This document shows, one piece after another, positions 49,525-60,568 of a stretch of 64,000 nucleotides of DNA. Every line of letters begins with the position of its first letter. The first letter of the stretch is position 1. The stretch is taken from the NCBI GenBank assembly GCA_037501455.1, contig CM074856.1, positions 54,031,001 to 54,095,000 of the forward strand, written 5' to 3'. Under the pieces are notes generated by a model. The model had not been told where the DNA came from and did no database searches. It was given only the letters and a program-made list of their open reading frames with translations. The translations under genes and the position numbers were made by a program. The stretch is from Lantana camara (Eukaryota > Streptophyta > Magnoliopsida > Lamiales > Verbenaceae).

Positions 49525-50630
49525 TTACCAAGTGTTACTTGATAGAGCCAAGTAAACGAGATCGCACTTCTCCTCGTCGGGCAACTCGAAGAACATATCA
49601 AGCTGATCTTGTTGTCTGATTAAAGCACTAGCAGCCCTCACCTTTTCAGTCCTGGTGAGCGTCAAAGGCAACGCCTTTACTGCTGCATAGACATTCCTTC
49701 TATTTGCCGCTGACTGAACGTCCACCCTTGTAGCTACTTCGGCACGAATAGCTTCCGCCATATTCGTCAATGCATCAGTCGCACCACCCCACATTTTGCT
49801 TATAGTTTCCACTATCACAGCCACATCGTCGTCGCGTTTGCGTTTACCCTTGGATTGTGCCCTTCCATTGGAATTAGCAAGTGGTGTGGTGGACTGAGCC
49901 TGTGTGTTATTGTCTGCCTCTACCTCTTTCGGACTGCCATGATTCGTCTCCTCAGTCCCCTCTACACCATCACCACCTCCAACTTCTTCAATTGGGCCAT
50001 TAAAATCAAACGCACCGTTACCTGTGGCTCCATCCCGTCCATACATCTCCACCCACGTTTCAAAAAACTGGAAGGGCTTCTCTCGAACAAACGCCAAGTC
50101 AGGATGATGCTGGAAGTGATAAACATTTACACACACCGCATATAAATACACGTCAGAAGTACTCATTTTTTGGATTGGAATAAATTGATGTGTTCTTTTA
50201 ACTTAAGACACATGAAATTTAATACGCCTATCTGATTATGTTTTCAATTAAAATATCTATAAACAAATGAACTAATCACCTGGACCAAATTATCCCAGTA
50301 CATCGGCTCGGCACGTATTGTCTTCGTGGTAGCGTTCCATCCCATTCCTGTCTTACCCAGTGCCCTATCAACTTCTCTGTAGGTTTTCTTCCAAGACCCG
50401 TACTTCGATAGTATGTGAGGGTTTCCGCGCAGGTCAGTACCCGGCAAAGCCATCTTCATACGCGCCTCGACCTGTTGTATGAAACCTGATCGGAAACCGT
50501 TAGGGGTTTTCCAACCAGCAGCTATTATATCCTTGAAAGCGTTCAACAAAGTTTGTTCCTCAATAGAAGACCATGATCTTCTTGATCCACTAGGCCTGGA
50601 ACCAGAACTCTCACCACGGTACTGACTCAT
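49525..50630 (-). CDS. Myb/SANT-like DNA-binding protein of the Harbinger element, intact
   Basis: Exons 50630-50280 and 50109-49525 (GT-AG) give 311 residues with no break. Residues about 20-117 are the Myb/SANT-like domain (RRSWSSIEEQTLLNAFKDII, GSWKKTYREVDRAL, GMGWNATTKTI, YWDNLVQ). HHPDLAFVREKPFQFFETW follows after the splice, then an acidic, low-complexity linker, a basic nuclear-signal-like KGKRKRDDD and a helical C-terminus. In PIF/Harbinger elements this protein works with the transposase to import it into the nucleus and bind the ends. It is intact although the neighbouring transposase is broken. Transposon-encoded rather than host function is the default reading. Confidence 0.8.
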
Positions 50631-50982
50631 TTGCAAAAACCAGGCAGTTATCAGTCGTTTTTTAATACCTGCGAATGGTAGTAATTGCATAAGAAAAAGT
50701 ACAATGTTAAGAAAACATAGAATGTGATAAGAAACAGGCCATTAACTGGTATTCTCAACAAATAATATGTACATAAACATAGAAAGCACATATGTCCGAA
50801 TAACCTTAATAGGCAATAAGGGTTTAATTGGCATATTACTATAACCATTACATGTGAGGTATGTACATGTCAGACACACACAACGTGAAGATCAATATTC
50901 GGAAAGTAAAAACAACCCCAACAAAGGGAATCAAACGACATCATTCATACATAAACAAACAGCCAAGATGTGAAAACAAATT

Positions 50983-52372
50983 TCATCTCCTTCTCCTTCT
51001 GTAAGTATCCCACATGTCATTAGCTAGAGTTTCTCGGAAATCAGTCCACGCCTGAGATGTTTCAATATGAGGTATGTATTCAGTCGGTCCGTCGTCGGTG
51101 TCAATGGGAAAACCAGCTTCATTTAATTCAATTTCAATCGGATCAACAACCATTTCGCCGCGTATGAAGTTGTGCAGTAAAGCACAAGCCATGATGATTT
51201 GATTTTGGACCTTAATGTCGTAAAAAGCTGGACCACGGAGAACAGCCCACCTTCTCTCAATGGTGGTTCAGGCCGAAGAGTGTCTTCTGTTGAGTAATTC
51301 CTTCGAATTTACCGGTGTCTTACCACCCCACTCTTGCAAATGGTATCGAACTCCCCGATATGGAGCAAGAAAACCGTTCCCGTTGGTATAACCAGCATCA
51401 CACAAGTAATAATTACCTAAAATTCAATAACACTGATTAAAATTCCCATAAGGAAAAACTCAGTACTGAATTCCAGAGAGTTCAGTTGTACTGGAAATAG
51501 TAGGATGAGATGTAAATTCAGTGAAGACAATAACATCCACACCTTCGGGCACGTGAAAACCATTTGGTCGTTGTATCGCATCACGCAAGACCCTTCCGTC
51601 GGCGGCCGAACCCTCCCATCCGGTCAAGACATAAATAAAGTTACATCTTCGATCGCAAACACCCAACACATTGACATGGCACTTCCCCTTCCGTGATCTA
51701 CAACGTCCCTTAGCAAGATCGGGAACCGTAACTTCTATTAACGTGCCATCCAATGCACCAAGTCACCCCTGAAATTGTAGTACATATATATGAAAATATT
51801 AATACCTAATATATTTAATTACAACCTTTTTCAATATATAAGAATAAATCGTTAAAGTTGGGTTACCTTGAACCATTTCCAGGTAGGGTCGGTACAATCT
51901 TCTTCAACTGGAGAGGGTTTAGCAACGAATATACCGTGCAACTTTAATATGGATTTCAGGACTATATGGAAGTACTTAGACACGGTTCTTCCCTAACGTT
52001 CAAAGCCAAACTCAGCGATACAATTTTTTTTACGATGGGCAAGAACGCCTAAAAATATGCATACTTGTTCAACCACGGTTACCTCTCGCGTATCAGTCAA
52101 TCCACCCAAGTCCCGTAATATATACATAAACGCCCAAGAACATCCCTACCCATACGCAACAATTTAATACATTTTCTCTCAGACCGATTAGTTAATCTAT
52201 CCAACAAAGCAATACGTCCGGGCATCCTACCAAGCAAGCTATATCGCTCACCCTCATTCATTGTTACTCTGCGTCTTTTTCGTTTAACTAGCGACAGTAT
52301 GACAACGGTGTCCATTAACATGGCCAACATGAAGATTCTCATTACCTCTAACACAACAAGGGCTTTTCTCAT
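50983..52372 (-). pseudogene. PIF/Harbinger DDE transposase, inactivated
   Basis: Exons are about 52372-51867, 51768-51543 and 51416-50983. Recognisable parts are an N-terminal helical region (SERKCIKLLRMGRDVLGRL), LGALDGT with the first Asp, GWEGSAADGRVLRDAI with the second Asp, YYLCDAGY and TIERRWAVLRGP with the Glu, then ACALLHNFIR. Breaks are a TA insertion shifting the frame near 52113, TAG at 51995-51993, TGA at 51765-51763 right after a splice acceptor, and TGA at 51270-51268. With at least three nonsense codons and one frameshift it cannot make a full transposase. The family assignment (DDE_Tnp_4) is firm. Confidence 0.85.
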
Positions 52373-53182
52373 CGCTACTACACTTCCAACAAATACAAAT
52401 CAACAATCAAACAATACGGATACATGAGCAAGTAGAGATGCACGAACCCATTCAACCAAAACAAATGGGGGTATATTTATTCCATTACCAGCCTACTCCA
52501 AAAAAAAAAAAAAAACAAAAGCAAAATAACCTTGGGACAATGGATGGGTGTAGGCTTAATTTTGCTGTAACACAATCAATAAAAAGAAACTGATCGGAGG
52601 CTTGGAATACACTAACCTTTCGAATTTCTCTCTGTTGAATTCAAGCTCTACAACAACAAATGCGTGTATCAGTAAGTCGCCATATAAAATTCACAAGATA
52701 CATCATGAAATTGACATACCTCCTGTCGAATTCGTACTTAGAGTTCTATGTGATTTTGGCCAGAAGGTACTGCAATAGAAGATGATGTTGGGAAATGTAT
52801 CTACTAAAATAAGACCTCCCTCCAGCGGGAAACAAAATTAATTGAGGGAAAGGAAATAGTTATTGGCGGCAAAAGAAAAGATTGAGGGACAATGTAGTAA
52901 TTTGCTCTTCAAAAGTAAGGACAAAAATGATATTTCAACCTAACCCATGCAACAAGTGTATTTAGCTGCTCATTTTTTAGCAGCTAAATAAGCCAACCTT
53001 TTCCTCTAAAATCCCGGGGCTCCAGGTTAAGCCCCAAAAACACACCCATTGAAGTAAAGGGCTGGAATTGGTGGTTTATCTAACCACACCACCATTTCCA
53101 GCCAAAGTAAACGACCCCGTAATATAAAAAAAAAAAAATTCTTTTTTAACGATCAGTAAAAAATAAAATTTTATACAGATAT

Positions 53183-53933
53183 GATGGTGCAGAAACTTGT
53201 AAAAGATTTAAACACCAATCAATTTAGAATTTAATTGTAAAAGGGGAGACCATCACAGGCGTTGAGCCTCAGGAACTGGGTTTCCTTTTGAGGTTGGGTT
53301 CTTCCAGCTAGGGTAACACCAAGAGTGCTTAATGCGGGGATGAAGCAACTGTGATGAAGATGAAGTCAAACTTGATAAGATGCAGAAAAATGGCAGAAAA
53401 GACCCAGAACAGTGAATGCAGTATGTATCGTGAAGATCACTTGGGGGAGAAAATGAGTATTCTCCCCTATTTATATGTTGGGGGTGAGGGTAAATGTGTA
53501 ACTTGACTGTGTGGTCCCAAACCGGTGTTGCCCTAACACGTGGCAGCCTGTGAGGGCGTGAGAATGATGTTTCTGAAAAGGTGGCGGCGGGTCAGGTGGA
53601 AGGTGCGCACTACCTTTGTGTCAGAGGTTGTTAGCGATGATCGCATGAGAGGGAAGCTTAAGGTCCTCATAGCTAAGGTTCGGATCCTTCGCAGGGTGGT
53701 AGGATCAGGTCCGAGCGCTGGTGACGCTCGAGGAACGTACAGATGGACCTCTCACTGCAGATGGCCCTTGAGCGCCAAGATCACGAGCGTCAAGAAGGGG
53801 GTCCACATGGGGTCCTTTCTGGGAGGATAGCCTGCGAGGGGACCATATCCCGAGGCTCGTGGACCCGGACTTGTCAACAAATGGATGGGCTGCGTGGAGA
53901 GGCGAGTTCGTTGGTACGAGCATCTAAGCTACA
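53183..53933 (-). mobile_element. LTR of a Ty3-gypsy element, inverted orientation
   Basis: 751 bp running TG...CA on the plus strand (TGATGGTGC...AGCTACA). It is the reverse complement of the LTR at about 53985-54736 with few differences, so the two form a near-perfect inverted repeat with a spacer of about 51 bp. No internal retrotransposon sequence is attached, and flanking 5-mers (AGATA, TACAA) do not match, so this is not a simple solo LTR. ORFs across it on both strands are mirror images of each other and non-coding. Confidence 0.8.
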
Positions 53934-53984
53934 TACAAAACCGCGCTCGAGTCAGAGTCGTCCACGTATCGCCCTCTATTGGCT

Positions 53985-54736
53985 CAAGGCTTAGACGCTC
54001 GTACCAACGAACTCGCCTCTCCACGCAGCCCATCCATTTGTTGATAAGTCCGGGTCCACGAGCCTCGGGATATGGTCCCCTCGCAGGCTATCCTCCCAGA
54101 AAGGACCCCATGTGGACCCCCTTCTTGATGCTCGTGATCTTGGCGCTCAAGGGCCATCTGCAGTGAGAGGTCCATCTGTACGTTCCTCGAGCGTCACCAG
54201 CGCTCGGACCTGATCCTACCACCCTGCGAAGGATCCGAACCTTAGCTATGAGGACCTTAAGCTTCCCTCTCATGCGATCCTCGCTAACAACCTCTGACAC
54301 AAAGGTAGTGTGCGCCTTCCACCTGACACGCCACCACCTTTTCAGAAACATCATTCTCACGCTCTCACAGGCTGCCACGTGTTAGGGCAACACCGGTTTG
54401 GGACCACACAGTCAAGTTACACATTTACCCTCACCCCCAACATATAAATAGGGGAGAATACTCACTTTCTCCCCCAAGTGATCTTCACGATACATACTGC
54501 ATTCACTGTTTTGGGTCTTTTCCGCCATTTTTCTGCATCTTATCAAGCTTGACTTCATCTTCATCACAGTTGCTTCATCCCCGCAGTAAGCACTCTTGGT
54601 GTTATCCTAGCTGGAAGAACCCACGCTCAAAAGGAAACCCAGTTCCTGAGGCTCAACGCCTGTGATGGTCTCCCCTTTTACAATTAAATTCTAAATTGAT
54701 TGGTGTTTAAATCTTTTACAAGTTTCTGCACCATCA
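53985..54736 (+). repeat. 5' LTR of the Ty3-gypsy element
   Basis: The end is clear (CACCATCA, 54736), four bases before the primer site. The start is less clear: by alignment to the inverted LTR the first base should be at about 53985, but the expected TGTAG reads CAAGG there. A TATA box (TATAAATA, 54443-54450) marks the likely transcription start region. Confidence 0.75.
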
Positions 54737-54740
54737 TTTT

Positions 54741-54758
54741 TGGCGCCGTCTGTGGGAA
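54741..54758 (+). other. Primer-binding site of the Ty3-gypsy element
   Basis: TGGCGCCGTCTGTGGGAA starts four bases after the LTR end. TGGCGCC followed by GTCTGTGGGA or GTTGCCGGGG is the known primer-site pattern of Tat/Athila-type plant gypsy elements. tRNA identity is not assigned. Confidence 0.8.
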
Positions 54759-54831
54759 ACCATCATCCTCTTCCCCTTCATCAGATTCTTCCTCTTTAGC
54801 TAGTTGCAAAGTAACACCAACCGCCTTCATC

Positions 54832-56992
54832 ATGGTAACTGTTACAAGATCCGGAGCCCTGGGTAACAAAGGTGGACCTCCTCCCGTCGATGAGGAAAAC
54901 GCAAAGAACCACCCCACCCCTGCCGGAGGCACGCCTCCGCCTGTCGCCGGAGACGATGATTGCGCTACTGCCGCTTTTCCCCTAGCAGGAAATGAGGCAG
55001 GAGGATCTGGCTCCAATCCTCCTCCCCCAGCTTTCGGCCCAAATGTTCCAGCCTCCCATCCTGGCATGTACCCTATGGCCATGCCACCGCCAGGATACGC
55101 TCTTATGCAGCCCGGAGTAATGCCCGGAATGATGCCTGGAATGATGTCCATGGTCCAGCCGTATCAAGTGGGGACATTAAACCTCCCATTGTCACTTCCT
55201 AGGGAGATACATGGGGTAGAAATGCCCCAGATTAGCACTCAGCAACTCCAAGCGCTGTATGCGCAATGCGAAGGTCAAGCGGTGCAGAACGCTTGGGAAC
55301 ATTTTACCGCGGCGTACTTCCCCTCATTGGCAGGTGCCCGAGCGGCACCGCCCCTTGGAGGACTTGCGGTGCACCCATTGACAATGGCGCAAAACGCATT
55401 GAGGGCCCAACAACCACCCCCTCCACCGGTCCAAGAAAATGAAGCCCCTCCGAGGGTCCAACAGGAGCAACCGCCAGATGGAAATGAGAGGGTGGGAAAT
55501 AATGAGGAGGTCCAATCAAAGGCCACAGAAAGGGCAAACCGCAGAAATATCGATGACCCTCAGCTTGCCGCAGTACAGGATCAGCTAAAGGGGCTCCAGA
55601 ATGTGGTGGAGCAGCTCTCTCGTGCAAGGTCTCAAGTCCACCGCGAGGGGGGGCGAGAGGTCCAGGGCCAGAGATGCTCGCCGGCCACGCAGCCCAATTC
55701 CTCGCCATCGTAGGGAAGCCAGCTATGAAGCTCCCGAGGATAGGGATTACAGGATCATGACCGGCGATTCACCCCTCATTGAGGAGGTGTTGATGACTCG
55801 CGCAGGGAAGGGTAAAATCCCCTCGTCTACCAACCGATATGATGGAACCACCGATCCAGCCGAGCATCTGGATCACTTTGTCCATTTGATGCATCTATAT
55901 GATCATCCTAACAACTATTGGGCCAAGGTGTTCGTCACTTCCCTCACTGGAATGGCTCAAGACTGGTACAAAAAACTTCCCCCGCGCTCAATTCGAGGGT
56001 ATTATGACTTGACCGACGCCTTTGTAAGCCATTTCAATTCCTTAAAAGCACCGGCCCCAACCGCGACCGCTCTTTACAGCTTGGTCAAAGGGCCAAACGA
56101 GACTCTCCGGTCTTTCATGGGAAGGTTTAATAAGGAGATCTTGTTGGTAGAGAAGCCCTCGATGGACTTCTTGAGGCACGTTCTATTCGGAGCCATCAAC
56201 ATGAAGCATTATGTCAGCAAGGAATTTGTGGAAGAGATGGCCAAGAAAAAGCCACGCTCGCTGATGGAGATAAGGGATATAGCTGATTCGTTCTTCACCC
56301 TCGAGGACATGTATCTTGCGAGGGATCAGAAGATGGCAAATGCCCCTCGATCTAGCAAAGCCCCCGAGGACAGAGGAGATTCAACCAGGGGTCGTCGCCG
56401 CAGTCCTATTCCCACTCGTCGGAATTCCCCACCCCCGCGTAAGTTTGAGCGCATCCCCCTCAACCGCCCCATCGCCGAAGTTTACTCCATGGCGGATAAA
56501 AAACTATTCAAGAGACCGCCAAAATTGAGAGAAACAGAGGGCCAAAAGCGCTCGGGAAAGTACTGCGCTTTCCACAAGCAGAAAGGGCATGGCACCAACG
56601 AATGTCGACAGCTTGAGGGAGAGATTCAGAGGCTCATCGCTGGGGGGTACCTCAAGGAATTCGTGAAGGTGTTGGAGAGGTATGATGAGCACTGCGCTGA
56701 GCGAGCGCGTGCCAGAGGAAGAAGCCGTTCACTCTCACGGAGTTCGCGACACCATCACCCCGAGCCAAGTGACCGTGGCAAAGGGAAAGCCTCAGACATG
56801 GAAAACCAGCCCTTCGCAGTTATCCACATGATTGCTGGAGGACCCTCGAGGGGCGACTCTAACGCTTCCCGACGTCGTTACGTTCGGAGTTACGATCAAA
56901 GATCTTCCCAGCCCAGGCCAGTGCTCTCCATCGATAGCTCTTCACGCTCGAAAAAGGATGAGAGCGTAGGTTTCACAGAGAAGGATTTAGAG
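54832..56992 (+). pseudogene. gag: Ty3-gypsy gag polyprotein, frameshifted and interrupted
   Basis: It starts at ATG 54832 after the primer site; the upstream part of the same open frame is untranslated leader. The first part is rich in P, G and M (low complexity). The frame shifts at a run of seven G (55647-55653), after which the second frame carries the capsid region (from about 55830: RYDGTTDPAEHLDHF, WAKVFVTSLTGMAQDWY, FVSHFNS). A zinc-knuckle-like CAFHKQKGHGTNEC (56564-56605) and an arginine/serine-rich part follow. The coding sequence is cut at 56992 by the nested element, which supplies the apparent stop. The shift could be a mutation, a sequencing error at the G run, or programmed; a mutation or error is simplest because gag itself would be split. 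Confidence 0.8.
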
Positions 56993-57195
56993 TGTAACGC
57001 CCCGCTCATCCGATAAATAAGGTACGTCACCTTTCAATCTTTTTATATGTTTAATTAGGTGATTGTGCGTTGTGTGGGCCACTTTTAACTCTAAAAGAGT
57101 TAAAAGTGGCCCACACAACGCACAATCACCTAATTAAACATATAAAAAGATTGAAAGGTGACGTACCTTATTTATCGGATGAGCGGGGCGTTACA
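56993..57195. repeat. Perfect 100-bp palindrome with 3-bp loop
   Basis: Arms 56993-57092 and 57096-57195 are exact reverse complements around AAA. Both equal the outer 100 bp of the element's 5' LTR (63538-63637) with no difference seen. In the 5' LTR this segment is followed by AGTTAGAG-type sequence that makes a natural small inverted repeat TAACTCT-AAA-AGAGTTA, exactly at the palindrome centre. Confidence 0.95.
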
Positions 57196-57474
57196 ATCTT
57201 CCCTCCTTCAAAAGGACCTGTCCTCAGGTCCTACTGCTAGACCGAAAAGGTTTCAAACTGAAATGTATCGATCTGTTTCCCGAATTTACGTAGCATCTTA
57301 GCCCTGGTTGTGAAGTTCACTCCCCTTATTTGTATCAACCCCTTCAGAGTCTGGTAGTCACAAAGATCTGCTCGAACACTTGGCCGTTAATCCCTTCAAA
57401 ACTCGTTCGACTGCTACTAGTCCAGTGCCTCGTCACTTGTTATCCGTTGTCTGTCCAGGCGTAACGCAACCACG

Positions 57475-57830
57475 ACAAACAAGAGAGAATCCCATCTCTC
57501 AACATACAAGTGAGGAAACCCCGTCCCTCAGCAGCACACATAAAAGAGAGAACCCCGTCTCTCGGGCACATAATTGAGAGAACCCCGTCTCTCAAACACA
57601 GAATTGAGAGAACCCCGTCTCCCAGCCTAAGTCTGTCAGATTCCACATCCTTCCAGACATTCTAGTTTGAGAAAATCCAGCATTTCTCAAACTCCTAAAT
57701 TCAAGAGAATCCAACATCCCTCGAATACCTAAGTACAAGAGAATCCAGCATCTCTCGTGCACAGAAAACAGAAAGAATCCAGCATCTTTCTGACACAAAA
57801 TCAGAGAGAATCAAATCTCCCTTCCACTCA
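57475..57830. repeat. Tandem repeats of about 33-38 bp in the LARD interior
   Basis: Units contain GAGAGAACCCCGTCTCTC (itself a short inverted repeat, GAGAGA/TCTCTC), later drifting to GAGAATCCAGCATCTCTC and AGAAAGAATCCAGCATCTTTC. About nine to ten units are seen. Confidence 0.8.
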
Positions 57831-60542
57831 AGCACACAAGCAGAAGCAAGGTTCACCATAATCAACACACACTCCACTGGCCAGGGTATCACATAATAAC
57901 AAAATTTAAATATGTAAACGATGCATGTATGCTCGTGCGATGGATGCTTAGTGTACCGTTCACCGTAGCAATGGAATTGATGTTGTGACTTTACTTCTAC
58001 GATTTGGATAGTCTGATCTCTAGCTGGCTTGATTCCCAACTTGTCTTTCCTATCTTCAGTATATGTTTGACTGAGAAAGCCAGACCCTTGGTTGATCCTA
58101 TTCTCGATTCCATTCGGATCCGTACTCACAGTTATCTCCTGTAATTAACCGAGCACCAGTTTATTCCGCCTACGATCAGAACATTTGTCTTTGTACCAGG
58201 TTCATTATATTATCTTCGGCCGTACAAAAATCTTGAACTTTGACTCCTACTTCATACATTGTCACCAACTGGTTAAGTCCTTTGTTGAAGATTTGGTCAT
58301 CTGGAACTAGTGGACATCCTTCTTAAAGGTGATAAATTTGACCAATTTCCTTTCTGGAACTAATTTAGGAATCCATCAGAAGTTCCCTGATAATATCGTC
58401 ATCCTCGCTGTCTGAATCACGTGTTTATAAATTCCCAAACGAACCACTCTCTTCGATGCCTTATGAAGATCTTCATCCCGGTTATATTAACTTAACTCAA
58501 CCTTGAAGGTTTACTGATAAGCCGCCTTGTTCTTTTCCTGTCACTATCATTGGGTCGTTCATGTCCGTCATGGCTTGCAACTACGAGAAGTAACTTCCTC
58601 GAGCACAACTGTGAATTTAAGTTTGTGAGTAGTCGCACTCTCCCCCTTAAGAATTTTCTATCTTAATTCCTTGAATTTATTACACCGCCTCGCGGATCCC
58701 ATATCCTGAATTTTATCATTTTTGCATCCTTGGTTTAAATGATTCTAGTTGTTCCACGTGCCAGGTGATCTCACTCACAACTATCTTAAAATGATAGGTA
58801 GGTTTAGCCATTTACTTCTATCGTTCCATTCTCCGGTTCCACCTTCCAATTCTCGGTATCTCTTTTCCCTTTTTGATCCACAATTTGCAACTCAAATATT
58901 TCTTCTATTCTTGATTCAAATGGGACTCTGTCAGAGTAATGTTTGAGGGGGAAGCAAAGGAGATTCCGTTATGTCGCGGTTGAAGTGATGCTTGCCGGAT
59001 AAAGTGGAGAAAATTCCTACGAAGAAAACACTTAAGATGCATGTTGGGTAAAATGTGGATGCACATATCACTCTTATATATAATTTAAAGATGCAACATG
59101 TTGAAGCAATTATATCAATTAAAGATACATAAATAAATAAAAGAAGTTAAATAATTTAAAATAACGTATGATGCACGTGCCATGAATGCGTTGAACCTGT
59201 CACCGTAGTTGTATCTTTTAGCTTGACACTGGTTCATGTTTCGTTGAATTGAAGCGTGTCCCGAATTTATTGATCATCTCTTGTTACCCACGGTCTTCCA
59301 ATTCTTCAAAATTCTTTATCATCAACTTACACACCTCCATCACACGAGATTGAAATTTCTGGAATCCGATTTCTTTCCATGTACCGACCTCCAAGCGTTA
59401 CCCGAACCTTTACCATAAATATTTCCTTGCTCAAAGTTTTCCTTGTATCACTCGCACAACTTTATAAACCAAAATTATGCTTCTTGAACTCAGATGCTTC
59501 TACACCCATGAAATTGAAACCTTAACTTATCTCGGAGACTTAAGCTCAAATCCTTGTCTTAGTCCTTACCAAAGTTGTTACTTTGATCAAAGCTTCCTCG
59601 GTTTATTTGTTATGAGTTCCAATAATCAAATGAACTCACCCTCCAACTGCTCACACTTGACCTTTCTTTATCGCCTTCATTTTGTATTCCATATCTTCCA
59701 AATCAACCTCACAATACGATAATTCAGCTTGGATCTGGAAGATAAACTCAATCTGCACGAATCTAGAATCTTTAATATATTAGCTCTTACTGAACTTAGA
59801 ATCATTAGATCAATCGGTTCACTTTAATTCCCATCTTATAGATACTTCACCAAGGACACTAGAGGTTGCAAACTTTTCCTCCCACAACTTGAATGTAGTT
59901 CAACTAACCGAAGATCCTCAATTTGTTTATGAATCCGAACCTTGAATCATTATTACCCTCAAAGCTTCCTTCATTCTTCCTTGAATTGAATAAGTCTTCT
60001 AAACCCGGTTGGTCCACTTCCTTTCATAAGGAAATCTCAGGTAGTTATCTTGTAATTCCTAGATATCACTTCCTACCAATTTCCCACCAAGTATCCACCA
60101 ATTTCCAAAAACTTGTAAGTTGCTCCCAAATTAATTCTTCCATTCCAGACTTTACACCCGGTCCATAACCCAATTAGAGGAGAAGATCCTAGCTCTTAAA
60201 TTTTGTAAAAACCCCCGATGCATTCCTTCCAACTTTCAAGCTAAAGAAAGGAGTTTGGGTATATTGTAGTTGTTTGTAGAAATTGGCCGTGGTTTGATAT
60301 TATCTTCATAACCTAGAAATCACAACTCATTCCAGAATAAATGCATGGGTTTAGTATATGCTCATGCACATAATTAGCACCAAAAAGCATGGAGTCGATG
60401 CAAAATGCAAAATATAAATCAACAAAGGTCTGAAATAATCACATTTCAAGGTGAAAAGCGATGCAATGCCCAAGTTGACAAGTAGTTCCTAAGCCGTGCG
60501 ACCTAGACTTGACACGACACGACACTAGAACTCCGGTTTTGC
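57831..60542 (-). other. Non-coding interior of the LARD-like element
   Basis: About 2.7 kb with no retrotransposon protein domain on either strand and many stops. Short ORFs are scattered. I see no second nested element in it. Confidence 0.6.
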
Positions 60543-60560
60543 AACCTGGCTTTGATACCA
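60543..60560 (-). other. Primer-binding site of the LARD-like element
   Basis: On the minus strand this reads TGGTATCAAAGCCAGGTT, a match to the common initiator-tRNA-Met complement (TGGTATCAGAGC) with one difference in the first 12. It starts 8 bases after the LTR end at 60569. Confidence 0.8.
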
Positions 60561-60568
60561 CCTAAAGA

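Larger units (their letters stand above)
45788..53118 (-). mobile_element. PIF/Harbinger transposon, 7.3 kb
   Basis: The ends are GGGGTCGTTTAC at the left and its inverted copy GTAAACGACCCC at the right, flanked by GTA on both sides (45785-45787, 53119-53121). These are the end type and 3-bp duplication of PIF/Harbinger elements. The minus strand carries, in order, a broken DDE transposase (52372-50983), an intact Myb/SANT-like gene (50630-49525) and a second, broken Myb/SANT-like gene (48627-47853). The plus strand carries a GRF-finger-like reading frame (46822-47316) near the left end. Transposase plus Myb-like protein is the normal two-gene content. The extra Myb-like copy and the GRF-like frame are not, and give the unusual length. 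Confidence 0.85.

Noticed and set aside
53540..54378. Mirror-image ORF pairs encoding nearly the same peptides on opposite strands
   Set aside because: They are the inverted LTR pair, not genes.
54700..54831. Gag frame upstream of the ATG
   Set aside because: It crosses the LTR end and primer site, so it is untranslated leader.
57475..57830. CRISPR-like regular repeats
   Set aside because: The units are contiguous, diverged, without unique spacers, and the DNA is plant nuclear; it is an ordinary tandem repeat in a retroelement.
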